A DNA stretch of 64,000 nucleotides, taken from assembly GCA_019638255.1 (NCBI GenBank), contig JAHBUD010000001.1, positions 558,001-622,000 of the forward strand. The letters are read 5' to 3'. Shown here in pieces: positions 16,313 to 25,396 of this stretch; the stretch's first letter is position 1, and each line of letters opens with the position of its first letter. The stretch comes from Cyclobacteriaceae bacterium. GTDB taxonomy: Bacteria > Bacteroidota > Bacteroidia > Cytophagales > Cyclobacteriaceae. A model generated the notes under the pieces. That model did no database searches. It had not been told where the DNA came from and worked only from the letters and a program-made list of their open reading frames with translations. Made by a program: the position numbers and the translations under genes.

Positions 16313-17626
16313 ATGAAAATTACAGTTGTTGGAACAGGTTACGTTGGTTTAGTAAGCGGAACCTGTTTTGCTGAAACAGGTAACACGGTAACCTGTGTGG
16401 ATATTGACAGCGAAAAGGTTAAAAGCCTTCGCAGTGGTAAAGTCACCATTTATGAACCAGGGCTCGAAACGATTTTCGAGCGAAATGTAAAGGAACATCG
16501 CTTGTTTTTTACTACCAGCTTGCAGGAAGGTATCAAAGATGCCCAGGTAATTATGCTCGCGCTTCCTACCCCTCCTGGTGCGGATGGTTCAGCAGATTTG
16601 CAATACGTGTTAAAAGTGGCCGGTGAACTAGGTCCTATGTTGGAGGATTATACGGTGATCGTTAACAAAAGTACGGTGCCCGTAGGAACCGCAGAGCTTG
16701 TGCGTAAAAAAGTAGCGGAAGGAGCCAAGGTTGAATTTGATGTAGTATCAAATCCTGAATTTTTGCGCGAGGGCTTGGCCGTTGAAGATTTTATGAAACC
16801 TGAACGCGTTGTGATCGGTACACGCTCACCGCGTGCACGCAAAATTATGGAGACACTGTATGCTCCTTATGTAATGCAAGGAAATCCGGTAATTGTGATG
16901 GATGAACCTTCAGCGGAATTAACCAAATATGCAGCGAACGCATTCCTTGCTACCAAGATTACTTTTATGAACGAGATCGCTAACCTATGTGAGCGACTAG
17001 GCGCTGATGTTGATTTGGTTCGCAAGGGTGTTGGTACAGATAGCCGCATTGGTAAACGATTTTTATTTGCAGGTATTGGATATGGTGGAAGTTGTTTTCC
17101 TAAAGATGTTCAGGCGCTGTCACAATCTGCACAGCAAGTAAAGTACGATTTTAAAATTCTAGATGCTGTCATGGAGGTGAATGAGAATCAGAAAACTAAA
17201 ATGATTCACCGCATGAAGGAATATTTTGCTGATGGATTAAAAGGAAAGCGAATCGCCATTTGGGGATTGTCGTTCAAACCACAGACCGATGATATTCGTG
17301 AGGCACCGGCATTGCATAACATCGATCTTTTGCTGAAGGAGGGTGCCGAGGTGCATGTTCATGATCCTGAGGCGATGGATAATGTGAAGAAGTTAATGGG
17401 TGATAAAGTACACTATCACAACAATCCATATGATGCATTGACAAAAGTGGATGCCCTATTGATTGCCACCGAGTGGCCTGAATACAGAACTCCGGATTTT
17501 GACCGAATGGCTAAGGCAATGAATCAAAAGCTAATTTTTGATGGCAGAAATATCTACGATGTCTCAAATCTTCGTGAACTTGGGTTCATTTATTATAGTA
17601 TTGGACGTGAAATCGTAAAAAATTAA
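16313..17626 (+). CDS. ugd: UDP-glucose 6-dehydrogenase
   Basis: Converts UDP-glucose to UDP-glucuronate with two NAD+. The N-terminal Rossmann motif is GTGYVGLVSG (7-16), the substrate segment EPSAELTKYAANAFLATK is at 198-215, the catalytic cysteine is C261 in GIGYGGSCFPKD, and a second NAD/UDP domain starts at about 315 (IAIWGLSFKPQTDDIREAP). At 437 aa it has normal length. It is the first gene of a tight nucleotide-sugar cluster with rfbB (3 bp gap) and rfbA, pointing to exopolysaccharide or LPS precursor supply. Confidence 0.96.
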   Translation: MKITVVGTGYVGLVSGTCFAETGNTVTCVDIDSEKVKSLRSGKVTIYEPGLETIFERNVKEHRLFFTTSLQEGIKDAQVIMLALPTPPGADGSADLQYVLKVAGELGPMLEDYTVIVNKSTVPVGTAELVRKKVAEGAKVEFDVVSNPEFLREGLAVEDFMKPERVVIGTRSPRARKIMETLYAPYVMQGNPVIVMDEPSAELTKYAANAFLATKITFMNEIANLCERLGADVDLVRKGVGTDSRIGKRFLFAGIGYGGSCFPKDVQALSQSAQQVKYDFKILDAVMEVNENQKTKMIHRMKEYFADGLKGKRIAIWGLSFKPQTDDIREAPALHNIDLLLKEGAEVHVHDPEAMDNVKKLMGDKVHYHNNPYDALTKVDALLIATEWPEYRTPDFDRMAKAMNQKLIFDGRNIYDVSNLRELGFIYYSIGREIVKN

Positions 17627-17629
17627 AAC

Positions 17630-18688
17630 GTGAGCGATAAAGTAAACATTCTTGTAACAGGCGGTGCCGGATTTATCGGATCGCACGTTGTCCGACTTTT
17701 TGTGCGGAAATACCCTCAGTACCACATCATTAATTTGGATAGCTTAACGTATGCCGGTAACCTGGAGAACCTGCACGACATTGAAAGTGAACCGAATTAC
17801 ACGTTTGTAAAAGACAGTATTTTGAACATTGAGTTGCTCAACTCGATATTTTCAAAATATGATATAAAGGGAGTAATTCACTTGGCAGCTGAGTCACATG
17901 TGGATCGTTCAATTCACAACCCGGATGAATTTGCCATGACTAACATCATCGGAACAATCCGGTTGTTGAAGGCAGCTCACACAGCGTGGCATGGAAAGAT
18001 GAGTGGAAAAATGTTTTATCATATTTCTACCGATGAAGTTTACGGATCGATTAACGATGGATATTTCACAGAGCGTACACCGATTGATCCACAATCCCCT
18101 TATTCGGCTTCCAAAGCAAGCAGCGATCACTTTGTGCAAGCGTTCAACAATAGTTATGGATTACCTACATTAATAAGTCGTTGTTCGAATAATTATGGGC
18201 CGTATCAATTTCCTGAAAAATTGATTCCGTTGATGATCAACAATATGGTGCAGCAAAAACCTTTACCGGTTTATGGAAAAGGAGAGAACATTCGCGATTG
18301 GCTTTATGTAGAAGACCATGCCAGCGCCATTGATGCTATTTTCCATAAAGGAAAATCAGGTGAAGTATTTAATATCGGTGGCAACAATGAATGGAAAAAC
18401 ATTGACCTCGTTAAATTGCTTTGCAGTATTGTTGATAAGAAACTTGGTCGGGAAGAAGGTACTGCCGCAAAACTCATTACCTATGTCACGGATCGTCCGG
18501 GCCATGATCTTCGCTATGCTATTGATGCCTCCAAAGTAATCAGCGAAACTGGCTGGCGTCCGGAAACCGATTTTGCACAAGGACTGGAAAAAACGGTAAG
18601 CTGGTACCTAAGCAATAGCGACTGGCTCAGCCATGTTACTTCGGGAGAATACCTGAAGTACTATGAGAAAATGTACGTTAATCGTTGA
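17630..18688 (+). CDS. rfbB: dTDP-glucose 4,6-dehydratase
   Basis: An extended SDR enzyme making dTDP-4-keto-6-deoxyglucose. GGAGFIGSHVV is at residues 11-21, HLAAESHVDRS at 84-94, STDEVYGS at 133-140 with the dehydration acid/base pair D135-E136, and YSASK at 158-162. The start codon is GTG, three bases after the ugd stop, with no Shine-Dalgarno, so translation is probably coupled. The family usually has 340-360 aa; this has 352. Confidence 0.96.
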   Translation: MSDKVNILVTGGAGFIGSHVVRLFVRKYPQYHIINLDSLTYAGNLENLHDIESEPNYTFVKDSILNIELLNSIFSKYDIKGVIHLAAESHVDRSIHNPDEFAMTNIIGTIRLLKAAHTAWHGKMSGKMFYHISTDEVYGSINDGYFTERTPIDPQSPYSASKASSDHFVQAFNNSYGLPTLISRCSNNYGPYQFPEKLIPLMINNMVQQKPLPVYGKGENIRDWLYVEDHASAIDAIFHKGKSGEVFNIGGNNEWKNIDLVKLLCSIVDKKLGREEGTAAKLITYVTDRPGHDLRYAIDASKVISETGWRPETDFAQGLEKTVSWYLSNSDWLSHVTSGEYLKYYEKMYVNR

Positions 18689-18706
18689 TAATCAATTATT
18701 TATAGA

Positions 18707-19564
18707 ATGAAAGGAATCATCCTTGCCGGTGGATCAGGCACGCGACTACACCCGCTTACGTTAGCGGTAAGTAAGCAACTCATGCCGTTGTATGATAAGC
18801 CAATGATCTATTATCCGCTTTCGGTTTTAATGATGGCGGGTATCCGTGAAATATTGATTATTTCAACGCCACATGATTTACCCATGTTTAAAAAGCTATT
18901 GGGTGATGGTAAGCAAGTGGGCTGCTCATTTTCCTATGCTGAACAACCCCGACCAGAAGGTTTAGCCCAGGCGTTTATTATTGGCGAGGAGTTTATTGGA
19001 AGTGATAGTGTTGCTTTGATTTTGGGTGATAATATTTTTTACGGAAGCGGTTTTGCCAATCTTGTTCAATCGTGCGTTGATCCAAAAGGAGGCATTGTTT
19101 TCGCTTACCATGTAAATGACCCTGAGCGTTACGGTGTGGTAGAATTTGATGATGCCATGAACGCGCTTTCAATTGAAGAAAAGCCCAACAAACCGAAATC
19201 GAATTATGCTGTACCGGGCTTGTATTTTTACGATAATGAAGTTGTTCAGATTGCAAAGAACATCAAGCCCAGCCCACGGGGCGAATTAGAAATTACCGAT
19301 GTAAACAACACCTATCTCAAACAAGGTAAGCTTAAAGTGGCGGTGATGAACCGCGGAACCGCCTGGCTTGATACGGGAACGTTTGATTCATTGATGCAAG
19401 CCTCCACCTTCGTGCAGGTAATCGAGCAGCGTCAGGGGTTGAAAGTTGGCTGCATTGAAGAAATCGCCTACCGAATGAAATTCATCAATCGTGAAGAGCT
19501 TTTAGAACTCGCTAAGCCGTTGGAGAAAAGCGGTTATGGTGATTACCTGAAAAAGTTAGTATAG
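18707..19564 (+). CDS. rfbA: Glucose-1-phosphate thymidylyltransferase
   Basis: Makes dTDP-glucose, the substrate of the upstream rfbB product. The nucleotidyltransferase signature [11 protein letters not shown] is at residues 8-18, followed by [18 protein letters not shown], the metal-binding [28 protein letters not shown] and AWLDTGT. At 285 aa it is standard length. rfbC and rfbD of the rhamnose pathway are not adjacent, so the pathway product could be rhamnose (genes elsewhere) or another 6-deoxy sugar. Confidence 0.96.
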   Translation: MKGIILAGGSGTRLHPLTLAVSKQLMPLYDKPMIYYPLSVLMMAGIREILIISTPHDLPMFKKLLGDGKQVGCSFSYAEQPRPEGLAQAFIIGEEFIGSDSVALILGDNIFYGSGFANLVQSCVDPKGGIVFAYHVNDPERYGVVEFDDAMNALSIEEKPNKPKSNYAVPGLYFYDNEVVQIAKNIKPSPRGELEITDVNNTYLKQGKLKVAVMNRGTAWLDTGTFDSLMQASTFVQVIEQRQGLKVGCIEEIAYRMKFINREELLELAKPLEKSGYGDYLKKLV

Positions 19565-19567
19565 CGA

Positions 19568-20590
19568 CTATTCGTTATAGATAACGTGCAGTAAAGTTCT
19601 TCCCACGGCTTCGAGGGTTTCTTGACTTATGTTTTCCATATTATCACTTGTGCTGTGGTGGAAGTCGCCAAAGTACCCTTCTAATGGATCATAATGCACA
19701 ATGTTGATCATGGGTATCCTTGCATATTCATTTACAAAGATGTGATCATCCGTTATGGCTCCCTCTCGTTTGTTGAGAAATAAATGTCCGTAACCCAGTT
19801 GATGTGCCGCTTTCCATGTTTTATCGACAATGTTTGGGGCGTACTCCATGGACGCTCCTTCCTTAACAAACCGTGCATCCTTTCCGCCCACCATATCCAG
19901 CAATACCCCAAAGTAGGCTGAGTAGTTGGGTTTGTGTCTGTTTTTCGACCAATACTGTGAACCCAGGCACCACCACGAGTCAAGATTTTTTGGAAGCTTA
20001 TAATCAGCAGTGTTTCCATACAGCCGACTGGCCGTTGACTCATCAAAGCCCCAGTCTTCCCCATCAAACAAAATAATATCCACTCCAACTTCCGGTAACC
20101 CATTGGCATGAAACACACGCGCTATTTCTAAGAGCACACCAACACCGCTGGCGCCATCATTGGCACCGTCAAAATATGCTTTGGGGTTTTGCGGGTCTTT
20201 GTCGGCAAAAGGCCGGGTGTCCCAATGGGCAGCCAGCAAAATGCGCCTGGTGTTTTCCGGTTTGAATGATGCGATGATGTTCCGCAAGCTTAGCTTTTGA
20301 TTGCCATAAGTAGTTGCTTCAAAGCGTTGCTCAGTAACCACTGCTCCATAAGCATTGAACTGATTGGTGAAATAGTCTCCCGCTTTTCGATGAGCGGGCG
20401 TGTTAGGTATACGTGGGCCAAATTCAACCTGCCGGCCCACAAAGTGATATGCAGAATCACCATTGAATTGAGGAACGACTACGGTCTTAACGGGTTGCTC
20501 GGGTTTGGAAGGAGGAACCTTCTCCCTATTTCCTGAGCAGGAATAAAGCGCCAGCACAACAATAAAAGCACCTATAGATATAACTCTCAT
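19568..20590 (-). CDS. M28-family lipoprotein, glutaminyl-peptide cyclotransferase-like
   Basis: The product (340 aa from ATG 20590; an ATG at 20611 is also possible) is a lipoprotein with lipobox LYSC (C18). The fold is a zinc-dependent M28 alpha/beta domain: AAHWDTRP, the zinc-ligand motif DGANDGASGVGVLLE, IILFDGEDWG, and HHSTSDNMENI. The insertion LDSWWCLGSQYWSKN closely resembles the LGTQHW region of animal-type glutaminyl cyclases, which turn N-terminal Gln into pyroglutamate, so this activity is favoured over aminopeptidase. It would act in the periplasm or on the cell surface. It converges on rfbA with three bases between stops. Confidence 0.87.
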   Translation of the reverse strand: MRVISIGAFIVVLALYSCSGNREKVPPSKPEQPVKTVVVPQFNGDSAYHFVGRQVEFGPRIPNTPAHRKAGDYFTNQFNAYGAVVTEQRFEATTYGNQKLSLRNIIASFKPENTRRILLAAHWDTRPFADKDPQNPKAYFDGANDGASGVGVLLEIARVFHANGLPEVGVDIILFDGEDWGFDESTASRLYGNTADYKLPKNLDSWWCLGSQYWSKNRHKPNYSAYFGVLLDMVGGKDARFVKEGASMEYAPNIVDKTWKAAHQLGYGHLFLNKREGAITDDHIFVNEYARIPMINIVHYDPLEGYFGDFHHSTSDNMENISQETLEAVGRTLLHVIYNE

Positions 20591-20645
20591 ACGGGCATCA
20601 AAATAATGCAAACCAGGGGTAGCTGCATTGGTCTTTAACGCATTA

Positions 20646-20677
20646 TTTGGCGATCAGGCATAAATCGTATACATTTG
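20646..20677 (+). promoter_or_regulatory. Predicted promoter of the rimP-nusA-infB operon
   Basis: TTTG at 20646-20649 and TACATTTG at 20670-20677 are separated by 20 bp, an exact match to the phylum's consensus. Transcription would start near 20684, giving a leader of about 56 bases that contains the hairpin at 20701-20722. Confidence 0.7.
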
Positions 20678-20700
20678 CATCGAAATATGATCAACTAGAC

Positions 20701-20730
20701 GAGGGGACACAAAAGTCCCCTCTTTGTTTT
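20701..20730 (+). promoter_or_regulatory. Terminator-like hairpin in the rimP leader (putative attenuator)
   Basis: A perfect 8-bp stem GAGGGGAC/GTCCCCTC with loop ACAAAA is followed by TTTGTTTT, a U tract with one interruption. No plus-strand gene ends upstream; the neighbour is divergent. The hairpin therefore lies between promoter and operon and not behind a gene. Because the operon encodes NusA, NusA-stimulated attenuation is a reasonable inference. Confidence 0.7.
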
Positions 20731-20739
20731 ATCAGTTTT

Positions 20740-21204
20740 ATGGATTTAGTGGAGCGCATTAAGGAACTGGCTGAGGCTCATCTGAAGGATGAGACCCAGT
20801 TTGTTGTGGAAGTAGTTGCCACCCTGCGAAAGAAGCCGTTTAAGTTGATTGTAATAATTGACGGTGATAAGGGTGTTACCATCGATGATTGCGCTGATTT
20901 GAGCCGGGCCTTGTCCGCTACATTGGATGACCAAAATATATTGGCAGACCCTTATATGTTGGAGGTTTCAACGCCCGGGCTGGATCATCCACTAAAACTG
21001 ACACGGCAGTACTACAAGAATGTTGGCCGCACGGTAAAAGTAAAAACTGCAACCAATGTGCTTCAAGGTAAATTACTGAGTGTGTCATCAGAGGAGGTGA
21101 CCCTTGAACAGGTAGCCGGAACCGGAAAAAAGAAAGAAGTAAAGGAAATAAAAGTTCCTTTTTCTGATATAGAAAAAACGTTTGTAATGGTATCATTTAA
21201 ATAA
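20740..21204 (+). CDS. rimP: Ribosome maturation factor RimP
   Basis: RimP assists maturation of the 30S subunit. The 154-aa product starts MDLVERIKELAEAHL and contains the conserved GVTIDDCADLSRALS and YMLEVSTPGLDHPL motifs of the N-terminal domain, then an SH3-like C-terminal beta domain (GRTVKVKTATNVLQGKLL). The open frame reaches back to 20647 but the hairpin and promoter lie there, so the ATG at 20740 is the start. It is the first gene of the classic rimP-nusA-infB operon; nusA follows after 3 bp. Confidence 0.95.
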   Translation: MDLVERIKELAEAHLKDETQFVVEVVATLRKKPFKLIVIIDGDKGVTIDDCADLSRALSATLDDQNILADPYMLEVSTPGLDHPLKLTRQYYKNVGRTVKVKTATNVLQGKLLSVSSEEVTLEQVAGTGKKKEVKEIKVPFSDIEKTFVMVSFK

Positions 21205-21207
21205 GTT

Positions 21208-22461
21208 ATGACAACGAACGACACAGCCGCTGGCCTTATTGAATCGTTTGCAGATTTTGCAAAGCAGAAGAACATCGATCGTCCTACGATGATCCGCATC
21301 CTTGAAGATGTGTTCCGGAACATGATCCGGAAAAAGTATGAGACAGATGACAACTTTGACATCATCATCAATGCCGATAAAGGCGACCTTGAAATCTGGC
21401 GCTTCCGCGAAATTGTGGACGATGACTCAGAAGACATTTGGGATCATGATAAAATCAGTTACACTGAAGCCGTTAAAATAGAACCCGATTTTGAAGTGGG
21501 TGAAGAAGTGGCCGAACAGATTTACCTGGAAGATTTTGGCCGCAGGGCCGTAACGACTGCGCGGCAAACCCTTATTCAAAAAGTAAAGGACCTAGAAAAG
21601 GATATTCTTTTTCAGAAGTATAAGGATCTGGTTGGCGAAATCATTACCGGTGAAGTTTACCAGATATTAAGCAAAGAGGTTTTGCTTATTGATGCAGAGG
21701 GAAACGAAATTTCCATACCACGTAGTGAGCAAATCCAGAAGGATCGCTATCGCAAAGGAGAAAATGTGCGGGCTATTGTGCATAAGGTTGAAATGGTGAA
21801 CGGTAATCCAAAAATTATTTTGTCGCGTACATCACCGGTGTTCTTAGAGCGCCTGTTTGAACAGGAAGTACCGGAAGTTTACGATGGATTGATCACCATT
21901 AAGAAAGTTGTTCGTGAACCAGGTGAGCGTGCAAAGGTAGCCGTGGAATCGTACGATGATCGTATTGATCCGGTAGGTGCCTGCGTGGGGATGAAGGGAT
22001 CGCGCATTCATGCCATTGTTCGTGAATTGCAAAACGAAAACATTGACGTAATTAATTTCACTGAGAACCTTGAACTTTATGTACAACGGGCACTTAGTCC
22101 GGCAAAGATTTCAAGTATTAAAGTTGACAAAGAGAGCGACCGCATTTCTGTTTACCTGAAGCCGGATCAGGTTTCGTTGGCGATTGGAAAAGGAGGGTTA
22201 AACATAAAACTTGCCAGCCGATTGGTAGGCTATGAAATCGATGTATTCCGCGAATTGGATGGCCTGACGGAAGAAGACGTTGACCTCGATGAATTTTCCG
22301 ATGAAATTGAAAGTTGGGTAATTGATGAGCTGAAGCGCATTGGTTTGGATACTGCCAAGAGTGTATTGAGTCTGTCGAAAGAAGAATTAGTAAGGAGAAC
22401 AGATCTCGAAGAAGAAACAATTGACGAAATACACGCGGTGCTGCGCAAAGAGTTTGAGTAA
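21208..22461 (+). CDS. nusA: Transcription termination/antitermination protein NusA
   Basis: NusA binds RNA polymerase and modulates pausing, termination and antitermination. In 417 aa the order is the N-terminal polymerase-binding domain (residues 1-125), an S1 RNA-binding domain (about 135-205, GEIITGEVYQILSKEVLL), KH1 (about 230-300, with VGACVGMKGSRI) and KH2 (about 305-350, LAIGKGGLNIKLASRL). A short acidic tail with a helix-hairpin-helix-like region (LKRIGLDTAKSVLSLSKEEL) replaces the AR repeats of E. coli. Its position behind a leader hairpin suggests autoregulation. Confidence 0.97.
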   Translation: MTTNDTAAGLIESFADFAKQKNIDRPTMIRILEDVFRNMIRKKYETDDNFDIIINADKGDLEIWRFREIVDDDSEDIWDHDKISYTEAVKIEPDFEVGEEVAEQIYLEDFGRRAVTTARQTLIQKVKDLEKDILFQKYKDLVGEIITGEVYQILSKEVLLIDAEGNEISIPRSEQIQKDRYRKGENVRAIVHKVEMVNGNPKIILSRTSPVFLERLFEQEVPEVYDGLITIKKVVREPGERAKVAVESYDDRIDPVGACVGMKGSRIHAIVRELQNENIDVINFTENLELYVQRALSPAKISSIKVDKESDRISVYLKPDQVSLAIGKGGLNIKLASRLVGYEIDVFRELDGLTEEDVDLDEFSDEIESWVIDELKRIGLDTAKSVLSLSKEELVRRTDLEEETIDEIHAVLRKEFE

Positions 22462-22527
22462 CATTTATTTAACAACGAATAAACGAGACGCCTTAGAAAG
22501 TCAGTAAATAAAGAATAATATTTGAGT

Positions 22528-25179
22528 ATGGCAGAAGAAAAATTGATCAGGTTGAGTCAGGCAGCGAGGAAACTCAATGTGGGGCATCATACCATATTGG
22601 AATACCTGGCGAAGAAGGGGCATGAGGTGGAGAACAACCCCAACGCAAAACTTACACCCGATCAGTTTGCGCTGCTTTCAAAGGAGTTTGCTTCTTCGGC
22701 TACCGAAAAGATGGAGGCCAGCGGACTTACCATTGGTGTTAAGCATGCCGATAACCTGGTGATTGAGAGTGAGAAGGAACTGGCCGCTAAAAAGCGGGTG
22801 GATGAAGAAGAGAACATCATGATCAAGAATCTTGGCGCTGCCGAGATTAAAAAGGATGAACCTAAGCCTGAAAAAGTATCAACTGAAAAAGCTAAACTGG
22901 AAGGCATAAAGGTTGTCGGTAAAATCGAACTTGAGAAAAAGCCTAAACCCGTACAAGCTGAAAAAGCTGAGGAGGTTGAGGAAGTAAAAACCGAGAAGGT
23001 TGTAGCCGCCAAGCCTGAAGAAGTAGAGAAGCCTGAGCAGGAAATTATCAAGGCGAAGGCCGATAAACTGCAGGGACTGAAAGTTGTTGACCGGATTGAA
23101 TTGCCGGCCGAGCGTGAGAAGAAAAAAGATCAGCCGGTAGCATCATCCGATATTGGCGATGATACTAAAAAGGGCAAGCGACCACGCAAACGAATCATCA
23201 CACCCGGTGATGCCAAAGGGCAACCTCAGCGTGGTGGCAAACCAATGCCTCATCGGCCACAAAAGGCTGAGCCTACTGAAAAGGAAATCCAGGATCAGAT
23301 CAGGGCTACCCTCGCAAAATTAAGCGGTGGCGGAAAGAAAAGTGCCGGATCAAAGTACAGACGCGAAAAAAGACAAGCCGTTTCCGATGCACAGGAACAG
23401 CAAATGCTGCAGGAGCAAGAAGCATCTAAAACACTAAAGGTTACCGAGTTCATTTCGGCCAACGATTTGGCTTCGCTCATGAGTGTTTCGGTTAACGATG
23501 TAATATCAACCTGCCTTGGCTTGGGAATGTTTGTGTCCATCAACCAGCGCCTCGATGCTGAAGCGATCACTGTGATAGCCGATGAGTTTGGATTCGATGT
23601 TCAGTTCACCACCACGGAAGATGAAGTGGAAGTGATGGAGGCTCAGGATGCAGTGGAAGATCTCTTAGCGCGTGCGCCCATTGTTACCATCATGGGTCAC
23701 GTTGACCACGGTAAAACATCCTTGCTGGATTACATCCGCAAAACAAAAGTTACAGCTTCAGAAGCTGGTGGAATTACCCAGCACATTGGTGCATACGATG
23801 TAACCACCACGACCGGAAACAAAATTGCATTTTTAGATACACCCGGTCACGAAGCGTTTACCGCTATGCGTGCACGTGGTGCGAAGCTTACCGATATTGC
23901 TATTATAGTAGTGGCGGCAGATGATGACGTGATGCCTCAAACCAAAGAGGCGATCAATCACGCACAAGTGGCTGGAGTTCCCATTGTTATCGCCATCAAC
24001 AAAATCGATAAGCCCACGGCTAACCCGGAAAAAATTAAGGAATCATTATCCAAAATAAATATTCTGGTAGAGGATTGGGGAGGTAAGTACCAGTGCCAGG
24101 CTATTTCAGCCAAATCAGGGCTGGGTATTGATGAATTACTGGAAAAAGTATTACTCGAAGCCGAATTGCTCGCGTTAAAAGCCAATCCCGACAGGGCTGC
24201 CTCAGGATCAATCATTGAAGCTTCACTTGATAAGGGTCGTGGTTATGTGGCAACATTAATGGTTCAAACCGGAACGTTGCGTGTTGGTGATGTGATGCTG
24301 GCAGGTGCACATTATGGAAGAGTGAAGGCTATGTTTAATGCAACCGGTGGAAAGATAAAAGAAGCCGGACCCTCAACACCTGTACAGGTATTGGGATTGG
24401 ATGGTGCTCCGCAGGCAGGTGAAAAATTCCAGGTGCTGGAATCCGACCGCGAAGCCCGTGAGCTTGCTTCCAAACGTGGACAGATTTTGCGCGAACAAAG
24501 CATTCGAACCAAGAAGCACATCACGCTGGATGAAATCGGAAGACGATTGGCCATTGGAAACTTCAAGGAACTGAATGTGATTGTTAAAGGTGATGTGGAT
24601 GGTTCCGTTGAAGCCTTATCAGATTCATTATTGAAACTTTCTACCAAAGAAATCCAGGTTGCTATTATTCACCGTGGTGTTGGTCAAATTTCAGAATCGG
24701 ATGTATTGCTGGCTTCAGCTTCCGATGCGGTTATTGTGGGCTTCCAGGTGCGGCCTTCATCGGCTGCGCGCAGGTTGGCGGAGAATGAAGAAATTGAAAT
24801 CCGTCTCTACTCCATCATCTACGATGCCATCAACGATGTGAAGGCTGCGATGGAAGGTATGTTGGCGCCTGAGCAGGAAGAAGTAATTGTGGGTAACGCT
24901 GAAGTGCGCGATGTGTTTAAGATCACGAAAGTGGGTACCGTTGCGGGCTGTATGGTTACGGATGGATACATCAAACGTAACAATCCGATCCGTCTCATTC
25001 GCGATGGTATTGTAGTATATGCCGGCAAACTGAATTCATTGAAGCGTTTCAAGGATGATGTGGGTGAAGTAAAGTCGGGTTACGATTGCGGTATGGGCAT
25101 TGAAAGCTTTAACGATATTCAGGTGGGTGATGTAATTGAAAGCTACGAAATGCGCGAGGTGAAGCGAACGCTTTCTTAG
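22528..25179 (+). CDS. infB: Translation initiation factor IF-2
   Basis: IF-2 is the GTPase that places initiator tRNA on the ribosome. The ATG at 22528 (883 aa) is chosen over a TTG two codons upstream. The N-terminal winged-helix-like segment ([22 protein letters not shown]) is followed by a long Lys/Glu-rich linker, with a twice-occurring 12-residue motif (124-135 and 181-192). The G domain shows [15 protein letters not shown] (G1), [15 protein letters not shown] (G3), NKIDKP (G4) and SAKSGLG (G5), then domains II, III and the fMet-tRNA-binding C-terminal domain. A 66-bp gap from nusA and a strong terminator after the gene close the operon. Confidence 0.97.
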   Translation: MAEEKLIRLSQAARKLNVGHHTILEYLAKKGHEVENNPNAKLTPDQFALLSKEFASSATEKMEASGLTIGVKHADNLVIESEKELAAKKRVDEEENIMIKNLGAAEIKKDEPKPEKVSTEKAKLEGIKVVGKIELEKKPKPVQAEKAEEVEEVKTEKVVAAKPEEVEKPEQEIIKAKADKLQGLKVVDRIELPAEREKKKDQPVASSDIGDDTKKGKRPRKRIITPGDAKGQPQRGGKPMPHRPQKAEPTEKEIQDQIRATLAKLSGGGKKSAGSKYRREKRQAVSDAQEQQMLQEQEASKTLKVTEFISANDLASLMSVSVNDVISTCLGLGMFVSINQRLDAEAITVIADEFGFDVQFTTTEDEVEVMEAQDAVEDLLARAPIVTIMGHVDHGKTSLLDYIRKTKVTASEAGGITQHIGAYDVTTTTGNKIAFLDTPGHEAFTAMRARGAKLTDIAIIVVAADDDVMPQTKEAINHAQVAGVPIVIAINKIDKPTANPEKIKESLSKINILVEDWGGKYQCQAISAKSGLGIDELLEKVLLEAELLALKANPDRAASGSIIEASLDKGRGYVATLMVQTGTLRVGDVMLAGAHYGRVKAMFNATGGKIKEAGPSTPVQVLGLDGAPQAGEKFQVLESDREARELASKRGQILREQSIRTKKHITLDEIGRRLAIGNFKELNVIVKGDVDGSVEALSDSLLKLSTKEIQVAIIHRGVGQISESDVLLASASDAVIVGFQVRPSSAARRLAENEEIEIRLYSIIYDAINDVKAAMEGMLAPEQEEVIVGNAEVRDVFKITKVGTVAGCMVTDGYIKRNNPIRLIRDGIVVYAGKLNSLKRFKDDVGEVKSGYDCGMGIESFNDIQVGDVIESYEMREVKRTLS

Positions 25180-25200
25180 CACGAACAATTAGTCTAAATT

Positions 25201-25233
25201 AAAAGCCCTTGAATTTTTTCAGGGGCTTTTTTT
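25201..25233 (+). terminator. Intrinsic terminator of the rimP-nusA-infB operon
   Basis: A 13-bp stem (25201-25213 with 25218-25230, one G-T pair) with a TTTT loop ends in a T tract up to 25233, 21 bp after the infB stop. The remaining 160 bp up to the nhaA stop show nothing recognisable. Confidence 0.9.
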
Positions 25234-25396
25234 ATGAACCTCATTTAGCAACAATGCATCGAGGCAGTTTTATAATTTTAATAGCTTTTAATTGAATTCA
25301 ACATCAGCATCCTTACCTGCTGGTAGGCTTTGCCGAGTGAGGTTGATTGGGTTTAAGTTTAATCATTCAATAGCTCAGAAAAATCACCGTTAGCCT

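Noticed and set aside
20701..20730. Hairpin as terminator of an upstream gene
   Set aside because: The upstream gene is on the minus strand and divergent, so no plus-strand transcript ends there; an attenuator fits better.
20647..20739. Longer N-terminus of RimP
   Set aside because: The extension covers the predicted promoter and hairpin, and has no similarity to the RimP N-terminus; ATG 20740 gives the family start.
22662..23051. Long antisense frames opposite infB, nusA and other genes
   Set aside because: They mirror the codon bias of the sense gene, show Ser/Thr-rich low complexity, have no family motifs and no promoters.
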